Shown: positions 17,991 to 26,117 of the stretch, one piece after another
Numbering within the stretch: position 1 is the first letter of the stretch
How the letters are laid out: the number at the start of each line of letters is the position of its first letter
NCBI RefSeq assembly: GCF_943914685.1
Contig: NZ_CALUCZ010000001.1
Coordinates: 62,001-126,000 of the forward strand
DNA from: an uncultured Mobiluncus sp.
Lineage (GTDB): Bacteria; Actinomycetota; Actinomycetes; Actinomycetales; Actinomycetaceae
Direction: 5' to 3'
Length of the DNA stretch: 64,000 nt
Notes under the pieces: model-generated
Told to the model about the DNA's origin: nothing
What the model saw: only the letters and a program-made list of their open reading frames with translations
Databases searched by the model: none
Position numbers and translations under genes: made by a program

Positions 17991-18260
17991 ATGGAAAACA
18001 CAACGGAAACCAACCCCCTCACCCCCAACCTGGAGGAAAGGAACGCGACAGAAACTCCCGTGGAACCGCCCTTGGAACCCCGCCGCGAGCATCGCAGCCT
18101 GGCCGCCATCGCTTTCAGCGTGGTGTTTATCCTGATTGGTTTGGTAGTTTTCGGGGCCGCTCTGGGCGTCGTCGTGTCGCTATGGACGCTGGTCCTGCTG
18201 ATACTCGGGACCTCCGGGCTCGCCCTGCTGGTCAGCGCCCTAGCGGAATCACGCCGCTAG
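17991..18260 (+). CDS. Small membrane protein of the PspC cluster
   Basis: About 89 residues. A Glu/Pro/Thr-rich hydrophilic N-terminal third is followed by two hydrophobic helices, AAIAFSVVFILIGLVVFGA and VVSLWTLVLLILGTSGLALL. ATG 17991 is preceded by GAGGTGAC and lies 13 bases after the stop of the PspC protein, so they are co-transcribed. No known domain is recognised. Its 3' end overlaps the convergent racemase gene by four bases. Confidence 0.75.
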   Translation: MENTTETNPLTPNLEERNATETPVEPPLEPRREHRSLAAIAFSVVFILIGLVVFGAALGVVVSLWTLVLLILGTSGLALLVSALAESRR

Positions 18261-18970
18261 AACCCAGCACGCAGCCGCTTTCCGGCACGCACCACCGTCA
18301 GTTTCGCCAAAGTCGCCAAGGAATCTACAATCGTCGGCTCGGTGATGTGTAAGTCTTTGTATGCCACGGATAACTCAGTGCAGCCAGTGACGATGGCATC
18401 GGCTCCGCAAGCCCGCAGGTGTCCCACAATCGTAAAGAACACTTCCGGGGGCACCTTTCGTCCGGCTTTCACGTAATCGTAAATGATTTCCGAAACCTCG
18501 GCCTGGATATCAGGTTCGGGCACAATCGGAATATAACCGGCCTGCTGCAAGGCTTCTTGATAAATTTCCGAGGCAATAGTCCCCTCGGTCGCCATTATCG
18601 CTACAGTTTTGACCCCGCTGGGGTTACGCTTGCCGATTTCCGCCACGGTCTCGGTGACGATATTCACCACCTCGATATCCACCGCCTCCTTGACTGCGGT
18701 CAGGAACTTTGTCGCGGTGTTGCAAGGAATCACAATAAAATCTGCACCAGCATCTTGGAGCTTGCGGGCGTCTCGAGCCATCACCGGAGCCGGACTGTCT
18801 CCTCCGTGCAGGATAGCAGCCGTGCGATCAGGGGTCGAGCAATGTTGGGTCATAATCAAATCCACGTTTTCCTGATCCGTTGACGCATCAGTAAAGTCGA
18901 TGACGCTTTGCAGGAAGTAAACTGCTGCTAACGGCCCTAAACCACCCAGAACTCCGACCAATTTACTCAT
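18257..18970 (-). CDS. Aspartate/glutamate racemase family protein, probable aspartate racemase
   Basis: A PLP-independent amino acid racemase using two cysteines. The start GVLGGLGPLAAVYFLQ matches the family glycine-rich motif. The catalytic pair is visible as IPCNTATKF (Cys83) and TGCTEL (Cys197). The length of 237 residues is normal for aspartate racemases. It is divergent from a D-aspartate-ligase-like ATP-grasp gene 100 bases away. That makes D-aspartate production the most economical reading, although D-glutamate cannot be excluded from sequence alone. AAAGG precedes ATG 18970. Confidence 0.88.
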   Translation of the reverse strand: MSKLVGVLGGLGPLAAVYFLQSVIDFTDASTDQENVDLIMTQHCSTPDRTAAILHGGDSPAPVMARDARKLQDAGADFIVIPCNTATKFLTAVKEAVDIEVVNIVTETVAEIGKRNPSGVKTVAIMATEGTIASEIYQEALQQAGYIPIVPEPDIQAEVSEIIYDYVKAGRKVPPEVFFTIVGHLRACGADAIVTGCTELSVAYKDLHITEPTIVDSLATLAKLTVVRAGKRLRAGF

Positions 18971-19075
18971 GAATCTAACCTTTCTGATTCACTTCGAGAT
19001 CCGTCAGGGTCTCGGCTCCTAACATCCTATCATCGAGCATGATAGAGGCATTTTGCGGCGTGTATACTGGTGACG
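18971..19075. promoter_or_regulatory. Divergent racemase / ATP-grasp promoter region with inverted repeat
   Basis: A perfect 7-base inverted repeat, CTATCAT-CGAGC-ATGATAG (19027-19045), lies immediately upstream of TATACT (19063-19068). TATACT is a -10 box whose expected start point falls on the ATG at 19076. A second, imperfect dyad (CGAGATCC with GGGTCTCG, 18995-19014) lies nearer the racemase. The first repeat is well placed to bind a regulator of both genes. The -10 is good; no -35 match is seen. Confidence 0.5.
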
Positions 19076-20323
19076 ATGGATACATTGAATACTCCTGAAT
19101 TCCTCCCGATAGTTTTGGGGACTGATAGCAATGCGTACGGGGTGGCACGTTCCATCCACGAGAACTACGGAATCTCTAGCGTATGTTTAGGCAAAGCGCC
19201 ACTCGATTTCACTTCCGATTCACGTATCCTTACCCGTATCATTGACCCCAATCTTGCTGCCGATGAGGTGTTCCTGACTCGTCTAGATGAGCTGGCAGCA
19301 CGTTTTCCTAATCTGCCAAAAATCATTATCCCCTGCGGTGATGCATACTCTGAACAACTTTCCCGTAATCGCGAGACATTGACCGCTCGTGGGTTCCTTT
19401 TCAATATCATTGCGCAAGATTTGCAGAAACAGCTCGAGGATAAAATTGATTTCTATCAAATTTGTGAGGAATACGGACTGCCCTACCCCAAGACAAAGGT
19501 CATCAGCCCCGAGCAGGTAGCCTCAGGTTCCGTGCAACTTCCTTTTCAGTACCCGGTTGCTTTGAAAGCTAGCGATTCTATCGAGTATTTGGAGCTCAGT
19601 TTCCCCGGGAAAAAGAAAGCGTACACGATTCAAGATGAGTCAGAGCTCAATCTAGTTCTGAAACAGATTTACCACAGCGGCTATACCGGATCTATGGTGG
19701 CACAGGATTTTATTCCTGGCGGTCCGGAAAATATGGCTGTTTTGAACGCTTATGTAAACCGCCAAGGAAAAGTTCGCATGATGTGTTTTGGCCAGTGCGT
19801 ACTTGATGCGGTTTTACCTGCGGAAATCGGGAACTATCACGCTTTGTACTCCGAAGATGGTTCAGAGATTTATCCCGTTTATCTCGAATTTCTTGAAAAA
19901 ATAGGTTACCAAGGTTTTGCTAACTTCGATCTCAAACGCGATCCCCGGGACGGCATCTATAAAGTTTTCGAAATTAATCTGCGCCAAGGTCGTAGTTCCT
20001 ATTACACCTCATTGGGTGGTTGTGAATTTATCACCTATCTCATAAACGACCTGCTGAATCTAGATGATCCTGCAAAACCAGCTCATCTGCACCGTCAGCG
20101 GGGGAAAATGTGGCTCTACGTTGACCCCAGCTTGGTGAGATGGTACGCCCCACCAGCTATCCGCAAACGTGCTCTCGAAGTGATGCGCAGCGGTTGGGGT
20201 TTCACTCAATGGTACTCCCAGGATCGTTCTGTAAAACGCTGGCTGCGCTATTGGCGTTCCCGTCTTTCCAGCATTAAGAGCTACTTAAAATACGCCTCTA
20301 AACCACCACGTTCACACGCGTAA
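19076..20323 (+). CDS. ATP-grasp ligase resembling D-aspartate ligase (Aslfm type)
   Basis: A 415-residue ATP-grasp enzyme. The N-terminal region (EFLPIVLGTDSNAYGVARS, IIPCGDAYSEQL and DFYQICEEYGLPYPKT) closely resembles what I remember of the Enterococcus faecium D-aspartate ligase. That enzyme attaches D-Asp to the lysine side chain of peptidoglycan precursors. The C-terminal half has the ATP-grasp metal-binding region (FANFDLKRD, VFEINLRQGRSSYYTS). No signal peptide is present, consistent with action on cytoplasmic precursors. ATG 19076 has no clear Shine-Dalgarno and begins about seven bases after a TATACT box, so translation may be leaderless. GTG 19070 is the alternative. The gene is visibly AT-richer than its neighbours, which hints at horizontal transfer. 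Confidence 0.8.
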   Translation: MDTLNTPEFLPIVLGTDSNAYGVARSIHENYGISSVCLGKAPLDFTSDSRILTRIIDPNLAADEVFLTRLDELAARFPNLPKIIIPCGDAYSEQLSRNRETLTARGFLFNIIAQDLQKQLEDKIDFYQICEEYGLPYPKTKVISPEQVASGSVQLPFQYPVALKASDSIEYLELSFPGKKKAYTIQDESELNLVLKQIYHSGYTGSMVAQDFIPGGPENMAVLNAYVNRQGKVRMMCFGQCVLDAVLPAEIGNYHALYSEDGSEIYPVYLEFLEKIGYQGFANFDLKRDPRDGIYKVFEINLRQGRSSYYTSLGGCEFITYLINDLLNLDDPAKPAHLHRQRGKMWLYVDPSLVRWYAPPAIRKRALEVMRSGWGFTQWYSQDRSVKRWLRYWRSRLSSIKSYLKYASKPPRSHA

Positions 20324-20328
20324 ATGTA

Positions 20329-20373
20329 GGTGGCTCGGCGAGGGAGCTGCCCCCGCCGAGCCACCGGAGTTTT
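20329..20373. terminator. Bidirectional terminator between ATP-grasp gene and pnp
   Basis: A perfect 12-base-pair stem, GGTGGCTCGGCG (20329-20340) with CGCCGAGCCACC (20354-20365), is followed by GGAGTTTT on the plus strand. It sits between convergent genes a few bases after the plus-strand stop. It could stop both transcripts, although the T-tract favours the plus strand. Confidence 0.85.
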
Positions 20374-20385
20374 CAACAGCGTGCT

Positions 20386-22767
20386 CTATGAGAAGTCGCG
20401 ATCGTCCTCGCTACGAGAACGATGCGTCCGCCGACGAGCCCGCTCCCGCGGACGGCGCGGTTCGTTGCTATCACGTGGATCGCGGCGTTCACGGTCGCGC
20501 GGGTCCTGGGCCTCAGAAGCTTCGTTCTGTCCAGATTCCGAATCCGCTGCGGTTTCACCGTCCTCATCGTCCACCACGGCGTGCAGAGAGAGCTTGCCGC
20601 GCTGGTCGATTTCGGCGACCTCGACCTGAACCTGCTGGCCGACCTGGAGCACGTCCTCGACATTTTCCACACGCTTGCCGCCGACCAAGCGACGAATCTG
20701 GGAGATGTGCAGCAAACCGTCCTTGCCGGGGGTCAAGGAAATGAACGCCCCGAACGTGGTCGTTTTCACCACGGTACCCACGAAACGTTCGCCGACCTCG
20801 GGCATCTGGGGGTTCGCAATCGCGTTCACGGCGTCACGAGCGGCCTCGGCGGCCGGACCGTTATCCGCCCCGATGTACACGGTGCCGTCGTCCTCAATGG
20901 TCAGCTCGGCGCCAGTGTCCTCTTGAATCTGGTTAATCATCTTTCCTTTCGGACCGATGACCTCGCCAATCTTGTCCACCGGGATATTCACGGTGAGGAT
21001 ACGCGGAGCGGTCGGAGCCAGTTCATCAGGCCCATCAATAGCAGCGTGCATCACGTCCAGAATCTTTAGGCGAGCGTCGCGGGCTTGACCCAGGGCGCCC
21101 TTCAAGACGTCAGCAGGAATGCCGTCGAGTTTCGTGTCCAACTGCAGGGCGGTAATGAAGTCCTTGGTGCCGGCGACCTTGAAGTCCATGTCGCCGAAAG
21201 CGTCTTCCGCGCCCAAGATGTCGGTCAGAGTCGCGAACTGGGTGCCGTTTTCGCCCGGTTCGCTCATCAAGCCCATCGCAATGCCGGCAATCGGAGCGCG
21301 CAGCGGCACGCCCGCATTCAACAGGGACAGCGTGGAGGCGCAAACCGAACCCATCGAAGACGAGCCGTTCGAGCCCATAATCTCGCTGACCTGGCGAATC
21401 GCGTAGGGGAACTCCTCGCGAGCTGGAATGACCGGCTCTAGGGCCATCTCTGCCAAGTGACCGTGACCAATCTCGCGGCGCTTGGGGGAACCGACCCGAC
21501 CGGTCTCACCGGTGCAGTAGGGCGGGAAGTTGTACTGGTGCATATAGCGCTTGTGCGTCAGCGGGGACAGATTGTCCAACTGCTGTTCCATGCGCAACAT
21601 ATTGAGCGTGGTCACACCCAGAACCTGGGTTTCCCCGCGCTGGAACAGAGCCGAGCCGTGGACTCGAGGCAGCACCTCGACCTCAGCAGACAGGGAGCGA
21701 ATGTCTTTCAGCCCACGTCCGTCGATACGTTTGCCTTCGTGCAGCACCCGAGCGCGCACCAGTTTCTTTTCCAAAGCCTTAAAGGCGGCCTTCAGTTCCT
21801 TTTCCTGTTCCTCGAACTCGCCGCCTTCCACCGCGAGCTTCTCGATGGCGGCATCGCGGATTTCGGTCTCGCGATTCTCCCGAGTCAGCTTGTCAGCAAT
21901 CTGGATAGCCGCGGTCAAATCGGTTTCCACCTCGGCTTTCATCGCCTCAAAGTGGTTGTCCTCGTAGTCGGGGAACAGCGGATATTCCTGGGTTTCCTTG
22001 GCGGCCTTGGCGGCCACTTCGGATTGGGCGCGGCACAGTTCCTTAATGAAAGGCTTGGCCGCGTCCAGCGCGCCGGCCACGAAGTCCTCGGTCGGAGCCT
22101 GCTTGCCCTCTTGAATCAGGTCCCAGGCGTACTCGCCGCCGCCGGCTTCCACCATCATGATGGCCACGTCTTCTTCGGGGGTGCCCTCGTTGACGACACG
22201 ACCGGCGATGACCATGTTGAACGTGGATTGTTCCATCTCGGGGTAGGTCGGGAACGCCACCCACTGCCCGTCAATCAGGGCCAGGCGGGTGCCGCCGATA
22301 GGTCCAGAGAAAGGCAGCCCAGCCAACTGGGTCGCCATCGAGGAGGCGTTGATAGCCACTACGTCATAAGCGTGGTCGGGGTGGATTGACAGGACGGTGT
22401 CGACGACCTGGACCTCGTTGCGCAGTCCTTTTACGAAAGCCGGGCGCAGCGGGCGGTCAATCAGGCGGGCAGCCAGGATAGCCTCGGTGCCGGGGCGGCC
22501 TTCGCGACGGAAGAACGATCCGGGAATGCGTCCCGCGGCGTATTGCTTTTCCTCAACGTCTACGGTCAAGGGGAAAAAGTCGAATTGATCTTTCGGTTGC
22601 TTACCAACCGTGGTGGCTGCGAACACAACGGTTTCCCCGTCCAGGGTGACCATTGCCGAACCGGCAGCCTGCTGAGCCAAAAGGCCCGTCTCAAAGCGCA
22701 GGACGCGCTTGCCAAATTTACCATTGTCGATGACGGCTTCCGCCGCCGTGATTTCGGGTCCCTCCAA
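20386..22767 (-). CDS. pnp: Polyribonucleotide nucleotidyltransferase (PNPase)
   Basis: A 3'-5' phosphorolytic exoribonuclease. Two RNase PH domains (residues ~20-240 and ~340-560, the second with SSMGSVCASTLSLLNAGVP) flank an all-helical linker. A KH domain follows (DKIGEVIGPKGKMINQIQE) and then an S1 domain (GTVVKTTTFGAFISLTPGKDG). The C-terminal ~65 residues are an Asp/Arg/Glu-rich disordered tail, as in actinobacterial homologues. The start is TTG 22767 with AGGGGG upstream. It lies downstream of rpsO on the same strand, the common rpsO-pnp order, separated by a terminator. Confidence 0.97.
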   Translation of the reverse strand: MEGPEITAAEAVIDNGKFGKRVLRFETGLLAQQAAGSAMVTLDGETVVFAATTVGKQPKDQFDFFPLTVDVEEKQYAAGRIPGSFFRREGRPGTEAILAARLIDRPLRPAFVKGLRNEVQVVDTVLSIHPDHAYDVVAINASSMATQLAGLPFSGPIGGTRLALIDGQWVAFPTYPEMEQSTFNMVIAGRVVNEGTPEEDVAIMMVEAGGGEYAWDLIQEGKQAPTEDFVAGALDAAKPFIKELCRAQSEVAAKAAKETQEYPLFPDYEDNHFEAMKAEVETDLTAAIQIADKLTRENRETEIRDAAIEKLAVEGGEFEEQEKELKAAFKALEKKLVRARVLHEGKRIDGRGLKDIRSLSAEVEVLPRVHGSALFQRGETQVLGVTTLNMLRMEQQLDNLSPLTHKRYMHQYNFPPYCTGETGRVGSPKRREIGHGHLAEMALEPVIPAREEFPYAIRQVSEIMGSNGSSSMGSVCASTLSLLNAGVPLRAPIAGIAMGLMSEPGENGTQFATLTDILGAEDAFGDMDFKVAGTKDFITALQLDTKLDGIPADVLKGALGQARDARLKILDVMHAAIDGPDELAPTAPRILTVNIPVDKIGEVIGPKGKMINQIQEDTGAELTIEDDGTVYIGADNGPAAEAARDAVNAIANPQMPEVGERFVGTVVKTTTFGAFISLTPGKDGLLHISQIRRLVGGKRVENVEDVLQVGQQVQVEVAEIDQRGKLSLHAVVDDEDGETAADSESGQNEASEAQDPRDRERRDPRDSNEPRRPRERARRRTHRSRSEDDRDFS

Positions 22768-22937
22768 GGGATCCCCCTCTCTTTGTTCAGCGCGGCGGTC
22801 ATCGATCGAGGCCCACTGGGCTGGCTCTCCGCAAACTTCACCGGACGAACCGGGACGCTCGCGGCAGTCCAGGAGGCCACTACCGAGGACCGATTGACGC
22901 TGGATTCCTACATATACCAGCCGGACAATACCGGCAT

Positions 22938-22969
22938 GAAAAGAAAGCTGACCGGTGACCGGCCAGCTT
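22938..22969 (-). terminator. Terminator / processing hairpin between rpsO and pnp
   Basis: On the minus strand a 12-base-pair stem (AAGCTGGCCGGT with ACCGGTCAGCTT, one G-U pair) is followed by TCTTTTC. It begins six bases after the rpsO stop. In other bacteria a hairpin at this junction both attenuates readthrough and sets up pnp autoregulation. Only the hairpin is seen here. Confidence 0.85.
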
Positions 22970-22974
22970 AGTTG

Positions 22975-23244
22975 CTATTTACGCAAACCGAGGCGCTCTT
23001 TGAGGCTGCGGTAGCGTTCGATGTCGATGTCCTGCAAGTAGCCCAGCAGACGCTTGCGCTGGCCGACCAGCAGCATCAAACCACGACGGGAATGATGGTC
23101 ATGTTCGTGAGTCTTAAAGTGCTCGGTCAGGTCCTTAATCCGCTTGGACAGCAGGGCGATTTGCACTTCGGGGGAACCCGTGTCCCCGGGATGAGTCGCG
23201 TATTCGTTAATGATTGCTTGCTTTTCTTCCTTGGTCAGTGCCAC
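22975..23244 (-). CDS. rpsO: 30S ribosomal protein S15
   Basis: An 89-residue primary 16S rRNA-binding protein. The full family sequence pattern is present, including HPGDTGSPEVQIALLS, HFKTHEHDHHSRRGLMLLVG and RLLGYLQ near the C-terminus. The start is GTG 23244 with AAAGGAG at ideal distance. It is followed by the hairpin at 22938-22969 and then pnp. Confidence 0.98.
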   Translation of the reverse strand: MALTKEEKQAIINEYATHPGDTGSPEVQIALLSKRIKDLTEHFKTHEHDHHSRRGLMLLVGQRKRLLGYLQDIDIERYRSLKERLGLRK

Positions 23245-23478
23245 AGGTTCTCCTTTTGTACTCGTTGCGCGCAGCGCCTAGGCTTTTCCTGGAGCATCGG
23301 TAGCGCGGCCGACATGACGGCTGTACAAGTTTAGCAAACACCCCGCATTCAAGCGAATTTTCTTTGTTTTTCAATAGTGCGGGTCGGCGCCGCCTTGCGG
23401 GAAACGTTGCATTTGCGGGGCGGGTTTTTGGGAAAACTTGGATTTTTAGCTGGGCAGGCTGTTTGGCTTTAGGGCTGA

Positions 23479-24471
23479 TTATTTGGCAAGAATCAATTTG
23501 CCGAACGGACGGTTGGTTTTGGCTCCAAGGGCTTCGTGAGCTTGGGCGACTTTGGCGAAGGGGTACGTTTCGGCAATAATCGGGCGGATTTGGCCGGATT
23601 CGACAGCGGGCCAAACGTATTCACCAACTGCGTGAACCAGGTCAACCTTGGTGTCCGTATCCAACGCGCGAATGGTGGAACCTTGCAGCCGCGCCGATTT
23701 GGTTAAGACCTGGCCCAGATCCAGCTGGGCGTGACGCCCCTTTTGCAAGCCGATAATGTTGAGGATTCCGTGTTTGGCAAGTAGCTCCAGGTTGGTTTCC
23801 AATCCCCCGGCCCCGGAAACGTCCAGTATCAGGTCAAAGCCGTGGCCCTCAGTGAGTTCCTGTTTTATCCGCGATAGTTCGTCGGGGTCGTGATAGTCCG
23901 CGGCCGCGTCAGCTCCGAGCAGCGTCAGTTTGTGACATCTATCGGGTTCTCCGGCGGTGGTTCCCACCGTGGCTCCCAAGGCCTTGGCCAACTGCACCGC
24001 CACGGTGCCTACTGCCCCCGATCCGCCTTGAATCAACACGAAACGCCCTGCCCAGGAGTCACTCGGGAATCCCAAGTCCACTAGGTTGTGCCAGGCCGTC
24101 ACCGCCGTTTCCAGCAGGGCAGCCCCCGCGATGCAACCATTGAGACGCCCTGAGACGGGCAACGGCAAAGCTAGATCCGCGTTAGCGACACAAAACTGCG
24201 CTTGTGCCCCGCCCTCGACCAGAGCCACCGCTGGCTGACCTACCCAAGCCGAGTCAACACCTAGTCCCACCTCCACGACGGTGCCGGCAGCCTCCAGCCC
24301 GAGTGTATTCGGCGCCCCGGCAGGGGGCGGATAATGGCCTGCCACCTGCAGCAAGTCCGCCCGGTTCACCCCCGCGGCCGCCACTTCAATGAGAATCTGG
24401 CCGGCACCGACCTGGGGACGGTCCGCCTCGGCCAAGACCGGCACCCCGTCAACGCCCTGAACTGCCCACAT
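23479..24471 (-). CDS. NADPH:quinone oxidoreductase-like medium-chain dehydrogenase
   Basis: A 330-residue zinc-independent medium-chain reductase. The GroES-like N-terminus includes AAGVNRADLLQVAGHYPPP and GLEAAGTVVEVG. The nucleotide-binding loop is IQGGSGAVGTVAVQLAKALGA (residues ~148-168). The structural zinc cysteines of alcohol dehydrogenases are absent, which favours the quinone oxidoreductase/PIG3 branch. Its ribosome binding site AAGGGGG is buried in a perfect 15-base inverted repeat (24474-24518). The gene is inserted between ribF and rpsO. Substrate unknown. Confidence 0.88.
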   Translation of the reverse strand: MWAVQGVDGVPVLAEADRPQVGAGQILIEVAAAGVNRADLLQVAGHYPPPAGAPNTLGLEAAGTVVEVGLGVDSAWVGQPAVALVEGGAQAQFCVANADLALPLPVSGRLNGCIAGAALLETAVTAWHNLVDLGFPSDSWAGRFVLIQGGSGAVGTVAVQLAKALGATVGTTAGEPDRCHKLTLLGADAAADYHDPDELSRIKQELTEGHGFDLILDVSGAGGLETNLELLAKHGILNIIGLQKGRHAQLDLGQVLTKSARLQGSTIRALDTDTKVDLVHAVGEYVWPAVESGQIRPIIAETYPFAKVAQAHEALGAKTNRPFGKLILAK

Positions 24472-24473
24472 AA

Positions 24474-24518
24474 GACCCCCTTGCTTTAAGTCTTTTCCAA
24501 GTCTAAAGCAAGGGGGTC
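24474..24518 (-). promoter_or_regulatory. Perfect 15-bp inverted repeat covering the ribosome binding site of the oxidoreductase gene
   Basis: GACCCCCTTGCTTTA (24474-24488) and TAAAGCAAGGGGGTC (24504-24518) are exact complements around a 15-base loop. On the minus strand the right-hand arm contains AAGGGGG, the Shine-Dalgarno for ATG 24471. The hairpin would therefore hide the ribosome site, and it also starts 30 bases after the stop of the upstream CWB2 gene. It may act as terminator, translational switch or operator. No strong T-tract follows. Confidence 0.6.
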
Positions 24519-24548
24519 GATGAAGTTAGCGAAGAATCCGCGCGAACG

Positions 24549-25964
24549 TTATCCCTTGCCGTGGTCGATATAGGCTTCTGTAGAATGCGCTCCAGTCATG
24601 GGAAGTCTCACGTCGGTGGGCCAGAAAAGACTGTAAGGCTTAAAGGTGACAGACGCCCGCACACCGTCGTATCCACGCCACGACTCCAGGGCAGCCCCGG
24701 AATAGGTGTCCGCGAGCAAGACTATGTCAGCCTCGCGCGGATTAGTGGGGGCGCCTGGCCCAATATCCGAAGCATAGGAAATGTCGAATACCGCCGGTTC
24801 ATCCAAAATAAGCACAGCGTATTCGGTGCCAGCGAACACTTCGGACAACTCCGGTACCTTCTTGAGGTTCTCCATCTTGATAAGTTCCTTGGCACTTAGT
24901 ATCCGAATGAGGCCTTCCAGCTTAAAACCTACGTTATTGGTGATGTAATGCGGATTACCGGGACCATCAGCACCTAAACCAACGCCGGCTGCCATAGCTA
25001 CAGTGCTCTGGGGCAGCACACCTTCTCCTCCGATAAATACAATCTTGTTAGCGCCCATAGACGAGATTTGTTGGAAAGTGCCTCCACCACCGGGGGGTGT
25101 CAGCAAGATAAAACCGTCCTTGGCTGCCCCCGCCACCATCGCATCTTTCAGGGCGGTTCCCGACGCTACGTAGGCGACCTTTCGGGCCGGATCAGTGGCG
25201 GCAAACTTGGCGATTTCAAAGGCGGTCATGTAACGGTTCGCCCCCGCAAAACGTTGGGTTGCCGCACCGTTTGCAACTGTTTGGAGTACCGCCTCGGGAA
25301 CCGCACCCGGTCCGCCCAAAGCCACCAGTTGTGCGCCAGCCGGCTGGTCCGCCGGCATTCGCATCGCAATGAACTGCTGTGCGGCACTGATGCTGGCCTC
25401 GTTCGTGTAGGTGATGATGGGTCCGTCACGCAGCACCGAACCGGCTACCGCGTCAGGGGAACCGGAACCGGCATTTTTGGTCAGGTACATGCGGTTGGTG
25501 GGGCCGTTTACCTTGAGCCAGCGGTCGGTGATAGCCCGGGCGGTCGCGTTGCGGTCAGAACCAGCCAGGCGTTCCACGTTTTCCGCGCCGCAAGTCTGCC
25601 GGGCTTGCTGGGCAATGCTTTCAGGAACCGCACCCGGCCCACCCAAAATCACAATATGTCCGGGTTTGACCCCACCAAGGTTCAGCTGTTTCCCATCGGT
25701 GAGCACCACCGGCCCGTCCCCGATAGTCGCCGCCGGCAGGGCGTCCACCGGATTACGATTCGCGGCCACATAAACCACCGGCCAGTTTGTCCCCCAAGTG
25801 TGCTTGGCTACCGCCAGGGAAGTTTCCACCCCGCTGGGCCCCGCCAGACGTTCATAGTTCAACCCCTCTGCCTGAGATTCACTGACGGCGACCAGGGTCA
25901 TCATCGCCAAAGTCAAGGCTCCCACGGCGCCGGAAATGGCTCCGCGCTTTACCCATGCCTGCAT
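24549..25964 (-). CDS. Secreted CWB2-repeat protein with uncharacterised C-terminal domain
   Basis: A 471-residue exported protein. The signal peptide is MQAWVKRGAISGAVGALTLA onward, with likely cleavage after the SQA region near residue 32. Three cell wall-binding repeat 2 units follow (residues ~38-340), each with a hallmark: YERLAGPSGVETSLAVA, VERLAGSDRNATARAI and TQRFAGANRYMTAFEIA, and GGPGAVPE or GGEGVLPQ. CWB2 triplets bind anionic wall polymers non-covalently in Clostridioides. The last ~125 residues (from about 347) match no domain I recognise. GGAAAGG precedes ATG 25964. It interrupts the conserved ribF-rpsO neighbourhood. Confidence 0.87.
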   Translation of the reverse strand: MQAWVKRGAISGAVGALTLAMMTLVAVSESQAEGLNYERLAGPSGVETSLAVAKHTWGTNWPVVYVAANRNPVDALPAATIGDGPVVLTDGKQLNLGGVKPGHIVILGGPGAVPESIAQQARQTCGAENVERLAGSDRNATARAITDRWLKVNGPTNRMYLTKNAGSGSPDAVAGSVLRDGPIITYTNEASISAAQQFIAMRMPADQPAGAQLVALGGPGAVPEAVLQTVANGAATQRFAGANRYMTAFEIAKFAATDPARKVAYVASGTALKDAMVAGAAKDGFILLTPPGGGGTFQQISSMGANKIVFIGGEGVLPQSTVAMAAGVGLGADGPGNPHYITNNVGFKLEGLIRILSAKELIKMENLKKVPELSEVFAGTEYAVLILDEPAVFDISYASDIGPGAPTNPREADIVLLADTYSGAALESWRGYDGVRASVTFKPYSLFWPTDVRLPMTGAHSTEAYIDHGKG

Positions 25965-26117
25965 ATCTGTAACCTTTCCGTTGCAACAGTCGTGACCCCC
26001 TCAGCCTACTGAGGCACCTTTGGTAACTGAACACCCAAAAGGGTGAAAACCCCTGACTTTCCCCACGCCGGGACAGGGGCAAAATCGGAGCGGATAGCGT
26101 CATGCTAAGGTTGAGGG

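Noticed and set aside
21457..22389. 310-codon plus-strand frame inside pnp
   Set aside because: A shadow of PNPase; the opposite strand holds the conserved protein.
26032..26047. Small CACCC-AAAA-GGGTG hairpin as a terminator
   Set aside because: The five-base-pair stem has no T-tract and lies between divergent gene starts.
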